Below, piece by piece: positions 47,741-56,564 of a stretch of DNA of 64,000 nt; positions within the stretch are counted from its first letter, which is position 1; every line of letters begins with the position of its first letter. Position numbers and translations under genes: made by a program. The DNA is from Mycobacteriales bacterium (GTDB lineage Bacteria; Actinomycetota; Actinomycetes; Mycobacteriales; SCTD01). The notes under the pieces were generated by a model. The model searched no databases, was not told the DNA's origin, and saw nothing but the letters and a program-made list of their open reading frames with translations. Location of the stretch: the NCBI GenBank assembly GCA_040902655.1, contig JBBDWV010000016.1, positions 104,756 to 168,755 of the forward strand, written 5' to 3'.

Positions 47741-48742
47741 ATGGGCGAACTGGCTGAGCTGGGCTCCACCACGCGAGGCGTCTGGACGCGGAAGCAGGCG
47801 CTGGCCGTGACCACCCGTGGTCGGATCGACGCGCTCGTGCGGCGCGGTGAGTGGCAGGCGCCGTGGTCCGGCGTCTACGCGGACGGCGGCTACGCGCTCG
47901 ACCTGGAGCAGCGCGGCTTCGCGGCCGTACTGGCGAGCGGCGGCGGACAGCCGCACCGGGACATCCACGGCAAGGAGGTGGTCGCAGCGGTCGCCTGCGG
48001 CCGGCTGGCGGCGCGTCTGCACGACCTGCCGCTCGTCGACGACCGCGACCCGGCGACGGGCGGCCGCGAGCACCTGCTGGACGACGTGGCCCTGCGCTGG
48101 GGCGGCAGCCCGCTGCACTCCACCACCTCGGACGGCCAGACCCGCACCCTCACCCGGCACCGTCGGCGGTACACGGCCGAGCAGGTCCTGCAGCTGCCGA
48201 GCGGGTTGCACGTCACCTCGTACGCGCAGACACTCGTGGACTGCGCCCTGCTGCTGCAGTCCGATTCGCTGGTGTGCCTGCTCGACGCGCTCCTGCACCG
48301 GGAGCTGCTGTCGACCGCCGACCTCGACGTGCTGGTGCGGCAGCAGCGCTGGCAGGCGGGACTCACGCCGCTGCGTGAGGCTGTCCGGCTGGCCGACGGG
48401 CGTGCCGAGTCGCCGCACGAGACCCTGGTGCGGCTCGTGCTGAAGCCGCACCTGCCCGGGCTCGAGCCACAGCAGCGGCTCTACGACGAGTCGGGGCGGA
48501 TCCTGGCCCGCTTCGACCTGGCCGACCGGCGGCTGAGGCTCGCCGTGGAGGCCGACGGCAAGGCCGGGCACGCGGGCACGCGGATGGCCGCGCGCGACCA
48601 GCGCCGCGACCGGATCTCGGACGCCCGCGGCTGGCGCACGGAACGCTGCGTCTGGTTCGAGACGCGCTGCCGCCAGAAGGTGCTCGTCGCACGGGTGCTC
48701 GCGACCGCCCGCGACCAGGAGCGCCGGCACACCCTGTCGTGA
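47741..48742 (+). CDS. AbiEi antitoxin-like/DUF559 (VSR-type endonuclease fold) protein
   Basis: This 333-residue protein has an N-terminal AbiEi-type winged helix (about 1-55: STTRGVWTRKQALAVTTRGRIDALVRRGEWQAPWSGVYA). The middle part has conserved TSYAQTLVDCALLL. The C-terminal DUF559-like domain (about 240-330) has the PD-(D/E)XK-type pattern RFDLADRRLRLAVEADGKAGHAG, then GWRTERCVWFETR. ATG 47741 has GAGGTG upstream and gives this architecture; the frame extends back through the repeat without similarity. No toxin partner (AbiEii) is adjacent. It is bracketed by two direct copies of the 70-bp repeat, and its TGA overlaps the second copy. Confidence 0.85.
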   Translation: MGELAELGSTTRGVWTRKQALAVTTRGRIDALVRRGEWQAPWSGVYADGGYALDLEQRGFAAVLASGGGQPHRDIHGKEVVAAVACGRLAARLHDLPLVDDRDPATGGREHLLDDVALRWGGSPLHSTTSDGQTRTLTRHRRRYTAEQVLQLPSGLHVTSYAQTLVDCALLLQSDSLVCLLDALLHRELLSTADLDVLVRQQRWQAGLTPLREAVRLADGRAESPHETLVRLVLKPHLPGLEPQQRLYDESGRILARFDLADRRLRLAVEADGKAGHAGTRMAARDQRRDRISDARGWRTERCVWFETRCRQKVLVARVLATARDQERRHTLS

Positions 48743-48810
48743 TCTTCTGCCGTGTGGATCGGCAGCAGACGCGCCGGCGAGTCCGCTGCGGATCCAGATG
48801 GCAGAAGATC
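48741..48810. repeat. 70-bp palindromic repeat, copy 2
   Basis: This begins GATCTTCTGCCGTGTGGATC and ends GCAGAAGATC in the same orientation as copy 1. Its first bases complete the TGA stop (48740-48742) of the AbiEi/DUF559 gene. It is probably also that gene's terminator. Confidence 0.9.
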
Positions 48811-48859
48811 ACCGGAGGGAGGGGCGGGGGGCCGGGGCAGGAGCCGGGGCAGGCGGCCG

Positions 48860-48893
48860 GAGCTGTAGCCGGCCGGCCGGCCGGCTACAGCTC
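48860..48893 (-). terminator. 34-bp perfect palindrome at the 3' end of rodA
   Basis: GAGCTGTAGCCGGCCGG is followed directly by its exact complement CCGGCCGGCTACAGCTC. The palindrome includes the last two codons and stop of rodA. It can form a 15-16 bp hairpin with a minimal loop and should end the mre-rodA transcript. Confidence 0.75.
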
Positions 48894-50087
48894 GCGGCTG
48901 CGCAGGTGGACGTTCTGGAGCAGGCCGACGGCGAGCAGGTTGGCGAACATCGCCGAGCCGCCGTAGCTCACGAAGGGCAGCGGCAGCCCGGTGACCGGCA
49001 TGATCCCCAGGGTCATCCCGACGTTGACGAAGCTCTGGAAGGCGAACCAGCACACGACACCCGCCGCCACGAGCCGGCCGAAGGCGTCGGTCGCGCGCGC
49101 CGCGATCCGCAGACCGCGCCACAGGACGACCCCCAACAGGCCGAGCAGCACGGCTCCGCCCCGCAGCCCCAGCTCCTCCCCCGCGACGGTGAAGATGAAG
49201 TCGGTCTGCTGTTCCGGGATGAACCGACCACGTGTCTGCGTGCCCTGGAACAGCCCCTTGCCGGACAGGCCGCCGGAGCCGATCGCGATGCGGGCCTGGT
49301 TGGTGTTGTAGCCGGCCCCGCGCGGGTCGAGCGCGGGGTTGGTGAAAGCGGCGAACCGGTCCACCTGGTAGTCGGCGAGCACGCCCAGCTGCACCGCCCC
49401 GACACAGACGACGGCCCCGGCCAGGACCAGGCCGACGACCCACCCGGCCGAGGCGCCGGCGATGGCCAGCATGCCGAGCACGATGAACACGAGCACGAGC
49501 ACCGTTCCGAGGTCCGGCTGGAGCAGGACCAGCGCGATCGGCACCGCCGCGAGCGCGAGCACGAGCAGGACGTCGCCGTGGCGTGGTTCCTCCTCGATGT
49601 CGCGCTTCTCGGCGAGCAGCATGGCCACGCCGACCACGAGCGCGACCTTGGCGAACTCCGACGGCTGCACCTGTAGGCCGCCGCCGAGCACGATCCAGGA
49701 GTGCGCGCCGTTGACCGTCCTGCCGAGCGGCGACAGCACAGCGACCAACCCCAGCAAGGCAGCCGCGTAGACGAAGGGGGCGTACGCCCGCAGCGTCCGA
49801 TAGTCGATCAGCGCAGCCAGGCTGGCCAGAGCCAGGCCGATCACGGCGTTGAGCAGGTGCCGTTCGACGAACGTCGTGGGGTCGAGGTCGGTGTCGAGCA
49901 GGCGCTGCCGGGTGGCCGACCAGACGAGCAGCGACCCGAGGCCGACCAGAGCGGCGACGGCGAGCGCCAGCAGCCAGTCGAGCCGGCGCAGCGGCGAGTC
50001 GACGCCCATCGCCCGCTCGCGCAACGACGCGTCCCGGCGGCCCAGCGCGATCGGAGCCAGCCGGGTCGTCGACCCGCTGTCCCTCAT
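48885..50087 (-). CDS. rodA: RodA-type SEDS peptidoglycan glycosyltransferase
   Basis: This 400-residue polytopic protein (about ten membrane segments) polymerises lipid II during elongation. It shows the SEDS signatures LGGGLQVQPSEFAKVALVVG, PDLGTVLVLVFIVLGMLAIAG, the catalytic-loop region and FVNVGMTLGIMPVTGLPLPFVSYGGSAM. ATG 50085-50087 overlaps the mrdA stop (ATGA). RodA works with the PBP2 transpeptidase encoded just upstream. Confidence 0.96.
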   Translation of the reverse strand: MRDSGSTTRLAPIALGRRDASLRERAMGVDSPLRRLDWLLALAVAALVGLGSLLVWSATRQRLLDTDLDPTTFVERHLLNAVIGLALASLAALIDYRTLRAYAPFVYAAALLGLVAVLSPLGRTVNGAHSWIVLGGGLQVQPSEFAKVALVVGVAMLLAEKRDIEEEPRHGDVLLVLALAAVPIALVLLQPDLGTVLVLVFIVLGMLAIAGASAGWVVGLVLAGAVVCVGAVQLGVLADYQVDRFAAFTNPALDPRGAGYNTNQARIAIGSGGLSGKGLFQGTQTRGRFIPEQQTDFIFTVAGEELGLRGGAVLLGLLGVVLWRGLRIAARATDAFGRLVAAGVVCWFAFQSFVNVGMTLGIMPVTGLPLPFVSYGGSAMFANLLAVGLLQNVHLRSREL

Positions 50088-52114
50088 GCGCCGCCCGGCC
50101 GAACGTCCGGCAGGGCCGGGGCCGCCCGACCCGTGCCGCCCGACCCGTAGATGCCGTCGTAGATCTCACGCACCATCGGCGCTGCAACGGTGCCGCCGGT
50201 CCCGCCCTGCGAGACGATCCCGACGACGACCAGCTCCGGGCGGGCGACCGGCGCGTAGGACGCGAACCAGGAGGTGTCCTGACGGTTGGCGACCTCGCCG
50301 GTGCCGGTCTTGCCGGCCACCGCGACCGGCGCGCCGGCGAAGGCGCGTGCCGCCGTCCCGCCGGGCTGCGTCACCCCCGCCAACGCGTCGCGCAGGTAGC
50401 CCAGCGCGAGCGGGTCGACCGGGACGGTACTGCGCAGCTTCGGGGCGATCTCGCGGACCTCGCCGGCCGGCGACCGCAGCGCCCACCCGACGTGCGGCTC
50501 GAGGACCTTGCCGCCGTTGGCGATCGCGGCGTAGACGGTCGCCAGCTGCAGCGGCGTGACGAGGGTGTCGCCCTGGCCGATCGCGAAGTTCGTCGCGTCA
50601 CCGCCGCGGAAGCGGAAGCCCTCGTCGCAGAACTCCTGGTTGGCCCGCCGCCGCTCCCGCGGAAGTGCCGTGTTCTGGGCGCCCTTGCAGCGGTTCTCGC
50701 GGGTCGCCTCCCAGTAGGCCTGCTTGTAGGCGCGGTCGGCGATGGTGCCGCGCCGCTCGCTGGGCAGGTCGATGCCGGTGCGCTCGCCGAGACCGAACGC
50801 CTGGGCCATCCGGATCATCGGGTCCCGCGGCCGCTCGACCGGCCGGTTTCCACCGTCGCGCAGCCACTGCTCGTAGCCGAACTTGTAGAAGACCGTGTCG
50901 CAGGACTTGACCAGCGCCTTCCGCAGGTCGATCGTGCCGAACGAGGCCGAGCCGAAGTTGCGCTGCCCGGTCGGGCGGTAGACACCGGGGCACGGGTAGC
51001 GGCCGGCCAGCGGGTAGTCGCCGCTGGCCACCGCGGCCGCCGCCGACACCACCTTGAAGGTGGACGCCGGCGCGTAGGCGCCCTGGATCGCCCGGAAGAC
51101 CAGCGGCGCGCCCCGGCTCTCGTCCATGAGCTGGGCGTACTCGCCCGGCGAGGCGCCGCCCACGAACACCGCCGGGTCGTACGACGGGTAGCTGGCCATC
51201 GCGACCAGGCGGCCGCTCTGCGCCTCCAGCACCACGACGGAGCCGGAGTCGGCGACCAGCGGATCGCCGCTCCCCCGCGCGCGCATCCCCCGTGCCCGCT
51301 CGATGCCCCGCGCCAGCGCGTCCTCGGCGACCTTCTGCACTGCGGCGTCGAGCGACAGCACCAGCGTGTCCCCCGGCCGCGGCGCCGTCTCCCCGTCGGA
51401 GCCGGTGACCGTGCCGACGTGGTCGACGAGCAGCCGCTGGATCCCGTCCTGACCGCGCAGCGACGCCTCGTAGGTCGCCTCGATGCCGGCCCGGCCGACC
51501 AGGGAGCTGGGCTGTACGCCGTCGTACTCCGGCTGGTCCACCTCGTCGGGGCTGATCGGGCCGAGATAACCCAGGACGTGCGCCGCCAGCCGCCCCTGCG
51601 GGTAGTCCCGGACCGGCGTGAACTGCGCTCGCACACCGGGGAAGTCCTCACGGTGCTCCTCGATCTGGAGCACCTTCGTCAGGCTGGCCCGGTCGCCCGC
51701 GTCGAACTCCGCGACGGGCACCGGCCGGTACGGCGAGCCGCGCCAGCACGGCGGCTGGACGCTCCCGCCGCACGGCCGGATCTGCTGGGCGAGTGCCTCC
51801 GCCGGCCGGCCGAGCACCGCGCCGAGCCGGGCGAGAACGGCCTGGCCGCCGTCGTGCTGCCGCAGGACGGTCGAGCGACTGACGGTCACGACCAGGGCCG
51901 TGCGGTTACGCACCAGCGGCGTGCCGCGCGCGTCGTGGACCTCGCCGCGCGGCGCCGGCTGCACGACCTCGCGCACCCGGTTGGCGCTGGCCGCCGCGGC
52001 GTACTCCTCGCTCGCATAGACCTGCAGGTACCACAGCCGGCCGAACAGGGTCGCCAGGATGGCGAGGACGACGACTCGCAGGACGAACAGCCGGAGCCGC
52101 GACCGGTCGCTCAT
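50084..52114 (-). CDS. mrdA: Penicillin-binding protein 2 (elongasome transpeptidase)
   Basis: This 676-residue class B PBP has a membrane anchor at about 8-30, a dimerisation/pedestal domain (about 45-230) and a transpeptidase domain (about 265-660). The catalytic motifs are STFK (in YAPASTFKVV), SCD (in VKSCDTVFYK) and KTG (in AVAGKTGTGE). ATG 52112-52114 is chosen because GGAGGGG lies about six bases upstream; the longer frame into mreD is a shadow. Confidence 0.96.
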   Translation of the reverse strand: MSDRSRLRLFVLRVVVLAILATLFGRLWYLQVYASEEYAAAASANRVREVVQPAPRGEVHDARGTPLVRNRTALVVTVSRSTVLRQHDGGQAVLARLGAVLGRPAEALAQQIRPCGGSVQPPCWRGSPYRPVPVAEFDAGDRASLTKVLQIEEHREDFPGVRAQFTPVRDYPQGRLAAHVLGYLGPISPDEVDQPEYDGVQPSSLVGRAGIEATYEASLRGQDGIQRLLVDHVGTVTGSDGETAPRPGDTLVLSLDAAVQKVAEDALARGIERARGMRARGSGDPLVADSGSVVVLEAQSGRLVAMASYPSYDPAVFVGGASPGEYAQLMDESRGAPLVFRAIQGAYAPASTFKVVSAAAAVASGDYPLAGRYPCPGVYRPTGQRNFGSASFGTIDLRKALVKSCDTVFYKFGYEQWLRDGGNRPVERPRDPMIRMAQAFGLGERTGIDLPSERRGTIADRAYKQAYWEATRENRCKGAQNTALPRERRRANQEFCDEGFRFRGGDATNFAIGQGDTLVTPLQLATVYAAIANGGKVLEPHVGWALRSPAGEVREIAPKLRSTVPVDPLALGYLRDALAGVTQPGGTAARAFAGAPVAVAGKTGTGEVANRQDTSWFASYAPVARPELVVVGIVSQGGTGGTVAAPMVREIYDGIYGSGGTGRAAPALPDVRPGGA

Positions 52115-52136
52115 CAGCCCCCCTCCTGCCCGCCGC

Positions 52137-52643
52137 TCACCAGCCCACGCGGTCCTCGCCGACCCTGCGCAGCAGGGCGTCGACGACCGGGACGACCACC
52201 GGCGCGAGGAGCACAGAGTAGGGGACCGTCCCGCCGAGCGAGCTGCCGAAGGCCGCCGCCGTGATGCGCGGATCGCCGAGCAGCAGGCCCTCCAGCGCGT
52301 AGATCGCCACCGCTCCCGTGGCGGCGGCGGCAACCGTCACCAGCGGCCGGACGCGCGAGGAGGAACGGCCGTCACCGGCCAGCCCCGCGAGGTACCCGAC
52401 GAGGGCGTAGGCCAGGGCGACGCGACCCAGCTCATGGTCGCTGACGAGGTCGGCGAGCAGCCCCGTCACGAAGCCCGTTGCCGTCCCGGACAACGCTCCC
52501 TCGGTGAGCGCGAACGCGACGACGAGCACCAGCAGCAGGTCCGGGCCACCGCCGGGCAGGGGCAGCCACGTGAGCGCTGTCGTCTGCAGCACCAGGGCGA
52601 CCAGCACCGTCGTCGCGCCGAGCAGCAGGCGGGGAGCGGTCAC
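52137..52643 (-). CDS. mreD: Rod shape-determining protein MreD
   Basis: This 168-residue protein has about five hydrophobic segments and no soluble domain, as expected for MreD, a membrane part of the elongasome. GGGPDLLLVLVVAFALTEG and GFVTGLLADLVSD are family-like. GTG 52641-52643 overlaps the mreC stop. Identity rests on length, membrane pattern and its place between mreC and mrdA. Confidence 0.9.
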   Translation of the reverse strand: MTAPRLLLGATTVLVALVLQTTALTWLPLPGGGPDLLLVLVVAFALTEGALSGTATGFVTGLLADLVSDHELGRVALAYALVGYLAGLAGDGRSSSRVRPLVTVAAAATGAVAIYALEGLLLGDPRITAAAFGSSLGGTVPYSVLLAPVVVPVVDALLRRVGEDRVGW

Positions 52644-53458
52644 GTCGAGGGCACCGGCACCCGCGGGGTGCTGCGCGGCGGCGACGTCACGATGCCGACG
52701 AGGTCGAGCGCGCCGACGTGGACGAACGGCTGGACGTGGGCGGTGGTGACCAACGCTCCGGCGGGCTCCACGGAGACGACCCGACCGATCGGCACCCCCG
52801 GGACGAAGGTCTGCGAACCGGTCGTCAGCAGCCCGTCGCCCTGCTCCACCCGGCCACCCTCGACCAGCTCGTAGCTCAACCGACCCGAGCCGTCACCGGT
52901 CGCCAGGCCGAAGGTCCCCTGGCGGGTCAGCCGGGCGCCGACGGTGAAGCCGGGGTCGGTCAGTAGCAGGACGGTGCTGGTGAACGGGCCGACGCGGGTG
53001 GTCCGGCCGACCAGTCCGTCCCCGTTCACGACGGTCTGGCCCGGCTCGACGCCGTCGCGGCTGCCGGCGTCGAGAGTCGCCGTCAGCTCGAAGCCGAAGG
53101 CCGAGCCCACTGCCACCACCCGGGCCGGCACGAACGTGTAGGTCCCGGCGTCGTTCAGCGCGAGCAACGCATCCAGCTCGGCGGCCCGGCGCCGGTCGGC
53201 CTCCCCGCGCACGAGCTCGGCCCGCAACCGGGCGTTCTCGTCGCGGAGACGGCGCAGCTGCTCCCTGTCCGCGCCGTCGAACAGCCGGCCGACACCGCCT
53301 GCCACCCCTCCTACCGCCCGCTGGGCGGGGCCGAGCACCGCGTCGGCGCCGCGGCGTACGGCATCGAACCGGGAGCCCTCCCCGGACCGGGCGTCCAGAG
53401 CGGTCAGCGTGAAGGCGGTGAGCAGGAGGAGGACCAGCAGCAGCCGGGGCCCACGCAC
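52640..53458 (-). CDS. mreC: Rod shape-determining protein MreC
   Basis: This 272-residue protein has an N-terminal membrane segment (about 5-22), a coiled coil (about 62-98: REQLRRLRDENARLRAELVRGEADRRRAAELDALL) and a double beta-barrel domain (about 105-260, DAGSRDGVEPGQTVVNGDGLVGRTTRVGP). It links MreB to the external peptidoglycan enzymes. It begins at GTG 53456-53458, three bases after mreB. Confidence 0.94.
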   Translation of the reverse strand: MRGPRLLLVLLLLTAFTLTALDARSGEGSRFDAVRRGADAVLGPAQRAVGGVAGGVGRLFDGADREQLRRLRDENARLRAELVRGEADRRRAAELDALLALNDAGTYTFVPARVVAVGSAFGFELTATLDAGSRDGVEPGQTVVNGDGLVGRTTRVGPFTSTVLLLTDPGFTVGARLTRQGTFGLATGDGSGRLSYELVEGGRVEQGDGLLTTGSQTFVPGVPIGRVVSVEPAGALVTTAHVQPFVHVGALDLVGIVTSPPRSTPRVPVPST

Positions 53459-53461
53459 GGA

Positions 53462-54499
53462 CTAGCGGCGCGGCTCGGAGATGAGGACCTGCTTGAGGGC
53501 CTCGAACTCCTCGACGCACTTGCCGGTGCCGACGGCCACAGAGTCCAGCGGCTTGTCAGCGACGTGCACCGGCATCCCGGTCTCGTGGCGCAGCCGCTCG
53601 TCCAGGCCGGTCAACAGCGCGCCGCCGCCGGTGAGCACGATGCCCCGGTCCATCACGTCGCCGGACAGCTCCGGCGGGCAGCTGTCCAGCGTCGTCTTGA
53701 CCGCGTCGAGGATGGCGTTGACCGGCTCCTCGATTGCCTTACGGATCTCCTGCGCGCTGACCGTGATCGTCTTCGGCAGTCCGGAGACCAGATCCCGGCC
53801 ACGGATCTCGGCGACCGGCTCGTCCGGCCTCGGGAAGGCCGACCCGATGGACATCTTGATCTCCTCGGCCGTGCGCTCCCCGAGCAGCAGGGAGTACTCC
53901 TTCTTGACGTAGGCGATGATGGCGTGGTCGAGCTCGTCTCCGCCGGTGCGGATCGAGATGGCGGTGACGATGCCGCCGAGACTGATGACGGCCACCTCCG
54001 TGGTGCCGCCACCGATGTCCACGACCATGTTGCCGGTCGGTTCGTGCACCGGGAGTCCGGCCCCGATCGCCGCGGCCATCGGTTCCTCGATGATGTAGAC
54101 CTTGCGCGCACCGGCCTGGTAGCCGGCGTCCTTCACCGCCCGCTGCTCGACACCGGTGATGCCGCTGGGGACGCAGACGATGACCCGCGGCTTGGCGAAG
54201 TGCCGGCGCCTGTGCACCTTCTGGATGAAGTAGCGCAGCATCCGCTCGGTGGTGTCGAAGTCGGCGATCACACCGTCACGCAGTGGCCGGATCGCCGTGA
54301 TGTTGCCGGGGGTGCGGCCGATCATCCGCTTGGCCTCGATGCCGACCGCGACGATGCCTCCGGTCTTGCTGTCGACGGCGACCACGCTGGGCTCGTTGAG
54401 CACGATGCCCCGGCCACGGACGTAGACGAGGGTGTTCGCCGTACCCAGATCGATTGCCATGTCACGGCCGAGGAAGGACAGGGCGCTGCTCTTCGCCAT
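53462..54499 (-). CDS. mreB: Rod shape-determining protein MreB
   Basis: This 345-residue actin homologue directs lateral wall growth. It shows the phosphate-1 loop [47 protein letters not shown], the phosphate-2 loop [16 protein letters not shown] and [21 protein letters not shown] 54497-54499. MreB in an actinomycete points to a lineage outside the polar-growing mycobacteria, or to a sporulation role. Confidence 0.97.
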   Translation of the reverse strand: MAKSSALSFLGRDMAIDLGTANTLVYVRGRGIVLNEPSVVAVDSKTGGIVAVGIEAKRMIGRTPGNITAIRPLRDGVIADFDTTERMLRYFIQKVHRRRHFAKPRVIVCVPSGITGVEQRAVKDAGYQAGARKVYIIEEPMAAAIGAGLPVHEPTGNMVVDIGGGTTEVAVISLGGIVTAISIRTGGDELDHAIIAYVKKEYSLLLGERTAEEIKMSIGSAFPRPDEPVAEIRGRDLVSGLPKTITVSAQEIRKAIEEPVNAILDAVKTTLDSCPPELSGDVMDRGIVLTGGGALLTGLDERLRHETGMPVHVADKPLDSVAVGTGKCVEEFEALKQVLISEPRR

Positions 54500-54606
54500 G
54501 GTGGTGAGGGACCTTCCGGGTGGTGCGGGCGGGGTCCGCAGCGTAGTGCCGCGGCCGCCGCCGGCCGCACGGACGCGCCGGGCTCACAGTCGCACCAGCC
54601 GCACGG

Positions 54607-54657
54607 ACGCGCCGGCCTCACAGGCGCGCCGGCCTCACAGGCGCGCCGGCCTCACAG
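54607..54657. repeat. Three tandem 17-bp repeats overlapping the ndk 3' end
   Basis: Units at 54607-54623, 54624-54640 and 54641-54657 read GCGCGCCGGCCTCACAG (first base A in the first copy). A degenerate unit lies at 54573-54589. The last unit includes the ndk stop codon. The tandem array lies in the 152-bp ndk-mreB gap and looks like slippage-generated expansion. Confidence 0.85.
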
Positions 54658-55056
54658 CGAGGGGAAGAAGATGCCGATCTCGCGCTTGGCCGACTCCTCG
54701 GAGTCGCTGCCGTGGACCAGGTTCTGGCCGATCTCGAGGGCGTAGTCGCCGCGGATCGAGCCGGGGGTGGCCTCCACCGGGTTGGTGACGCCCATCAGGC
54801 GACGGGTGCCGGCGACGGCATGCGGGCCCTCCACGACCAGCGCGACCAGCGGGCCACCGGTGATGAAGTCGACCAGCTCCCCGAAGAACGGCCGCTCACG
54901 GTGCTCGCCGTAGTGCTCCTCGGCGGTCGGGCGGTCCAGGGTGCGCAGCTCCATCGCGACGAGGGCCAGCCCCTTCTTCTCCAGCCGCGAGATGACCTCG
55001 CCGGCGAGGCCGCGGCGGACACCGTCGGGCTTGACGAGGACGAGGGTGCGCTGCAC
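54652..55056 (-). CDS. ndk: Nucleoside diphosphate kinase
   Basis: This 134-residue enzyme balances nucleoside triphosphate pools through a phospho-His intermediate. It shows [35 protein letters not shown], and the active His in [16 protein letters not shown]. Length is standard. It begins at GTG 55054-55056. Its last codons lie within the tandem-repeat array. Confidence 0.97.
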   Translation of the reverse strand: MQRTLVLVKPDGVRRGLAGEVISRLEKKGLALVAMELRTLDRPTAEEHYGEHRERPFFGELVDFITGGPLVALVVEGPHAVAGTRRLMGVTNPVEATPGSIRGDYALEIGQNLVHGSDSEESAKREIGIFFPSL

Positions 55057-55135
55057 AGGGGACTCCTTGGTAGACGGTTGCGCCCGAGGCTACCGGCGGC
55101 CGATCGCACCAGGCGCCGACGGCCCGCGCGGTGAG

Positions 55136-55205
55136 GATCTTCTGCCGACTGGATCGGCATCGGACACGCCGGCGCGTCTGCTGCCGATCCAGTCGGGAGA
55201 AGATC
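55136..55205. repeat. 70-bp palindromic repeat, copy 3
   Basis: This begins GATCTTCTGCCGACTGGATC and ends GGAGAAGATC. The arms pair over 24 bp with a single G-G mismatch, better than copies 1 and 2, thanks to paired base changes. It lies in the folC-ndk gap, 34 bp past the folC stop. Confidence 0.9.
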
Positions 55206-55238
55206 GCCGTCGGAGCCGTCGGAGCTGCGGACTGGCGG

Positions 55239-56564
55239 TCAACCCCGGTGGAGCAGCGTCCTGGCCTCGCCGACGGTGACCACCGAGCCGGTCACCAGCA
55301 CGCCCGCACCGCCGTACTCCGCCTCCGCGTCGGCCAGCCCGACCGCCGTGGACAGCGCGTCGTCGAGGGCGTCCTCGATCTGGACGCGGTCCTCCCCGAA
55401 GACGTCCCGCGCGAGGTCGGCCAGGACGTCGACCGGCATCGCGCGCGGCGAGCCGTTCTGCGTCACGACCAGCTGGGCGACGGCGGGCTCGAGCACCCCG
55501 AGCATCGCCGGCACGTCCTTGTCGCGGAGCACCGCGACCACCGCGACCAGGTGCGTGAAGGCGAAGGCGTCGGTGAGCGCCGCGACGGTCGCAGCCATCC
55601 CAGGGGCGTTGTGGGCGGCGTCGAGCAGCACCGTCGGGCTGGTCCGCACGACCTCGAGCCGGCCGGGGGAGGCCGTGCGCGCGAAGCCTTCTCGTACCAG
55701 GTCCGGGTCGAGCAGGCCCTTGTCACCGCCGCCCAGGAACGCCTCGACGGCCGCGAGCGCCGCTGCGGCGTTCGCGGCCTGGTGCGCGCCGTGCAGCGGC
55801 AGGTAGATGTCGTCGTAGCGACCGGAGAGCCCCTGCAGCGAGAGCAGCTGACCACCGACCGCGGTGGCGCGCGAGACGACCCCGAACTCCATGCCCTCCC
55901 GCGCGACGGTGGCGTCGACCTCGGCGCACCGCCGCAGCAGCACCTCCGCGGCCTCCGGTTGCTGCGAGGCGAGCACGACGGTGGCACCCGGGTGGATGAT
56001 CCCGGCCTTCTCGGTGGCGATCTCTGTCAGCGTGGTGCCGAGCAGCGGCACGTGGTCCAGGCCCACCGGCAGCACGACGGCGGTGGCTGCCTCGACCAGG
56101 TTGGTGGCATCCCACGAGCCGCCGAGGCCGACCTCCAGCACGGCGACGTCGACCGGCGCGTCGGCGAAGGCCGCGAAAGCCATCGCCGTGAGCACCTCGA
56201 AGAAGGTGAGCCGCTCAGGCATCCGGGAGTCGACGAGCTCGACGTACGGCGCCAGCTCGTCGTGGACCGCAGCGAACTGCTGCTCGGTCAGCGGCTGCCC
56301 GTCGACGGTGATCCGCTCGGTGATCGAGTCCAGGTGCGGGCTGGTGTAGCGGCCGGGCCGCAGACCGAAGCCCTGCAGCAGCGCGTCGATCATCCGGGCG
56401 GTGCTGCTCTTGCCGTTGGTGCCGGTCAGGTGGATCGACGGGTAGGACTTCTGCGGCGAACCGAGCAGGTCGCACAGCAGGGCGATCCGCTCGAGGTCCG
56501 GAACCATCGTGTCCTCGGCCGGATAGCGGGTCGCCAGGTCTGCGAGCACTTGCTGGAGCGTCAC
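55239..56564 (-). CDS. folC: Bifunctional folylpolyglutamate synthase/dihydrofolate synthase
   Basis: This 441-residue enzyme of the Mur ligase family adds glutamates to folates. It shows the P-loop HLTGTNGKSSTARMID, TSPHLDSITERI, AVLEVGLGGSWDATN, EKAGIIHPG and the C-terminal DAAHNAPGM. GTG 56562-56564 overlaps the valS stop (GTGA), which fixes the start. The order valS-folC-ndk is common in actinomycetes. Confidence 0.95.
   Translation of the reverse strand: MTLQQVLADLATRYPAEDTMVPDLERIALLCDLLGSPQKSYPSIHLTGTNGKSSTARMIDALLQGFGLRPGRYTSPHLDSITERITVDGQPLTEQQFAAVHDELAPYVELVDSRMPERLTFFEVLTAMAFAAFADAPVDVAVLEVGLGGSWDATNLVEAATAVVLPVGLDHVPLLGTTLTEIATEKAGIIHPGATVVLASQQPEAAEVLLRRCAEVDATVAREGMEFGVVSRATAVGGQLLSLQGLSGRYDDIYLPLHGAHQAANAAAALAAVEAFLGGGDKGLLDPDLVREGFARTASPGRLEVVRTSPTVLLDAAHNAPGMAATVAALTDAFAFTHLVAVVAVLRDKDVPAMLGVLEPAVAQLVVTQNGSPRAMPVDVLADLARDVFGEDRVQIEDALDDALSTAVGLADAEAEYGGAGVLVTGSVVTVGEARTLLHRG

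Noticed and set aside
47741..48742. Toxin-antitoxin operon
   Set aside because: The AbiEi-like domain suggested it, but no AbiEii or other toxin gene is adjacent.
54573..54657. CRISPR-like array
   Set aside because: The 17-bp units are directly adjacent without spacers, so it is a simple tandem repeat; no cas genes occur.
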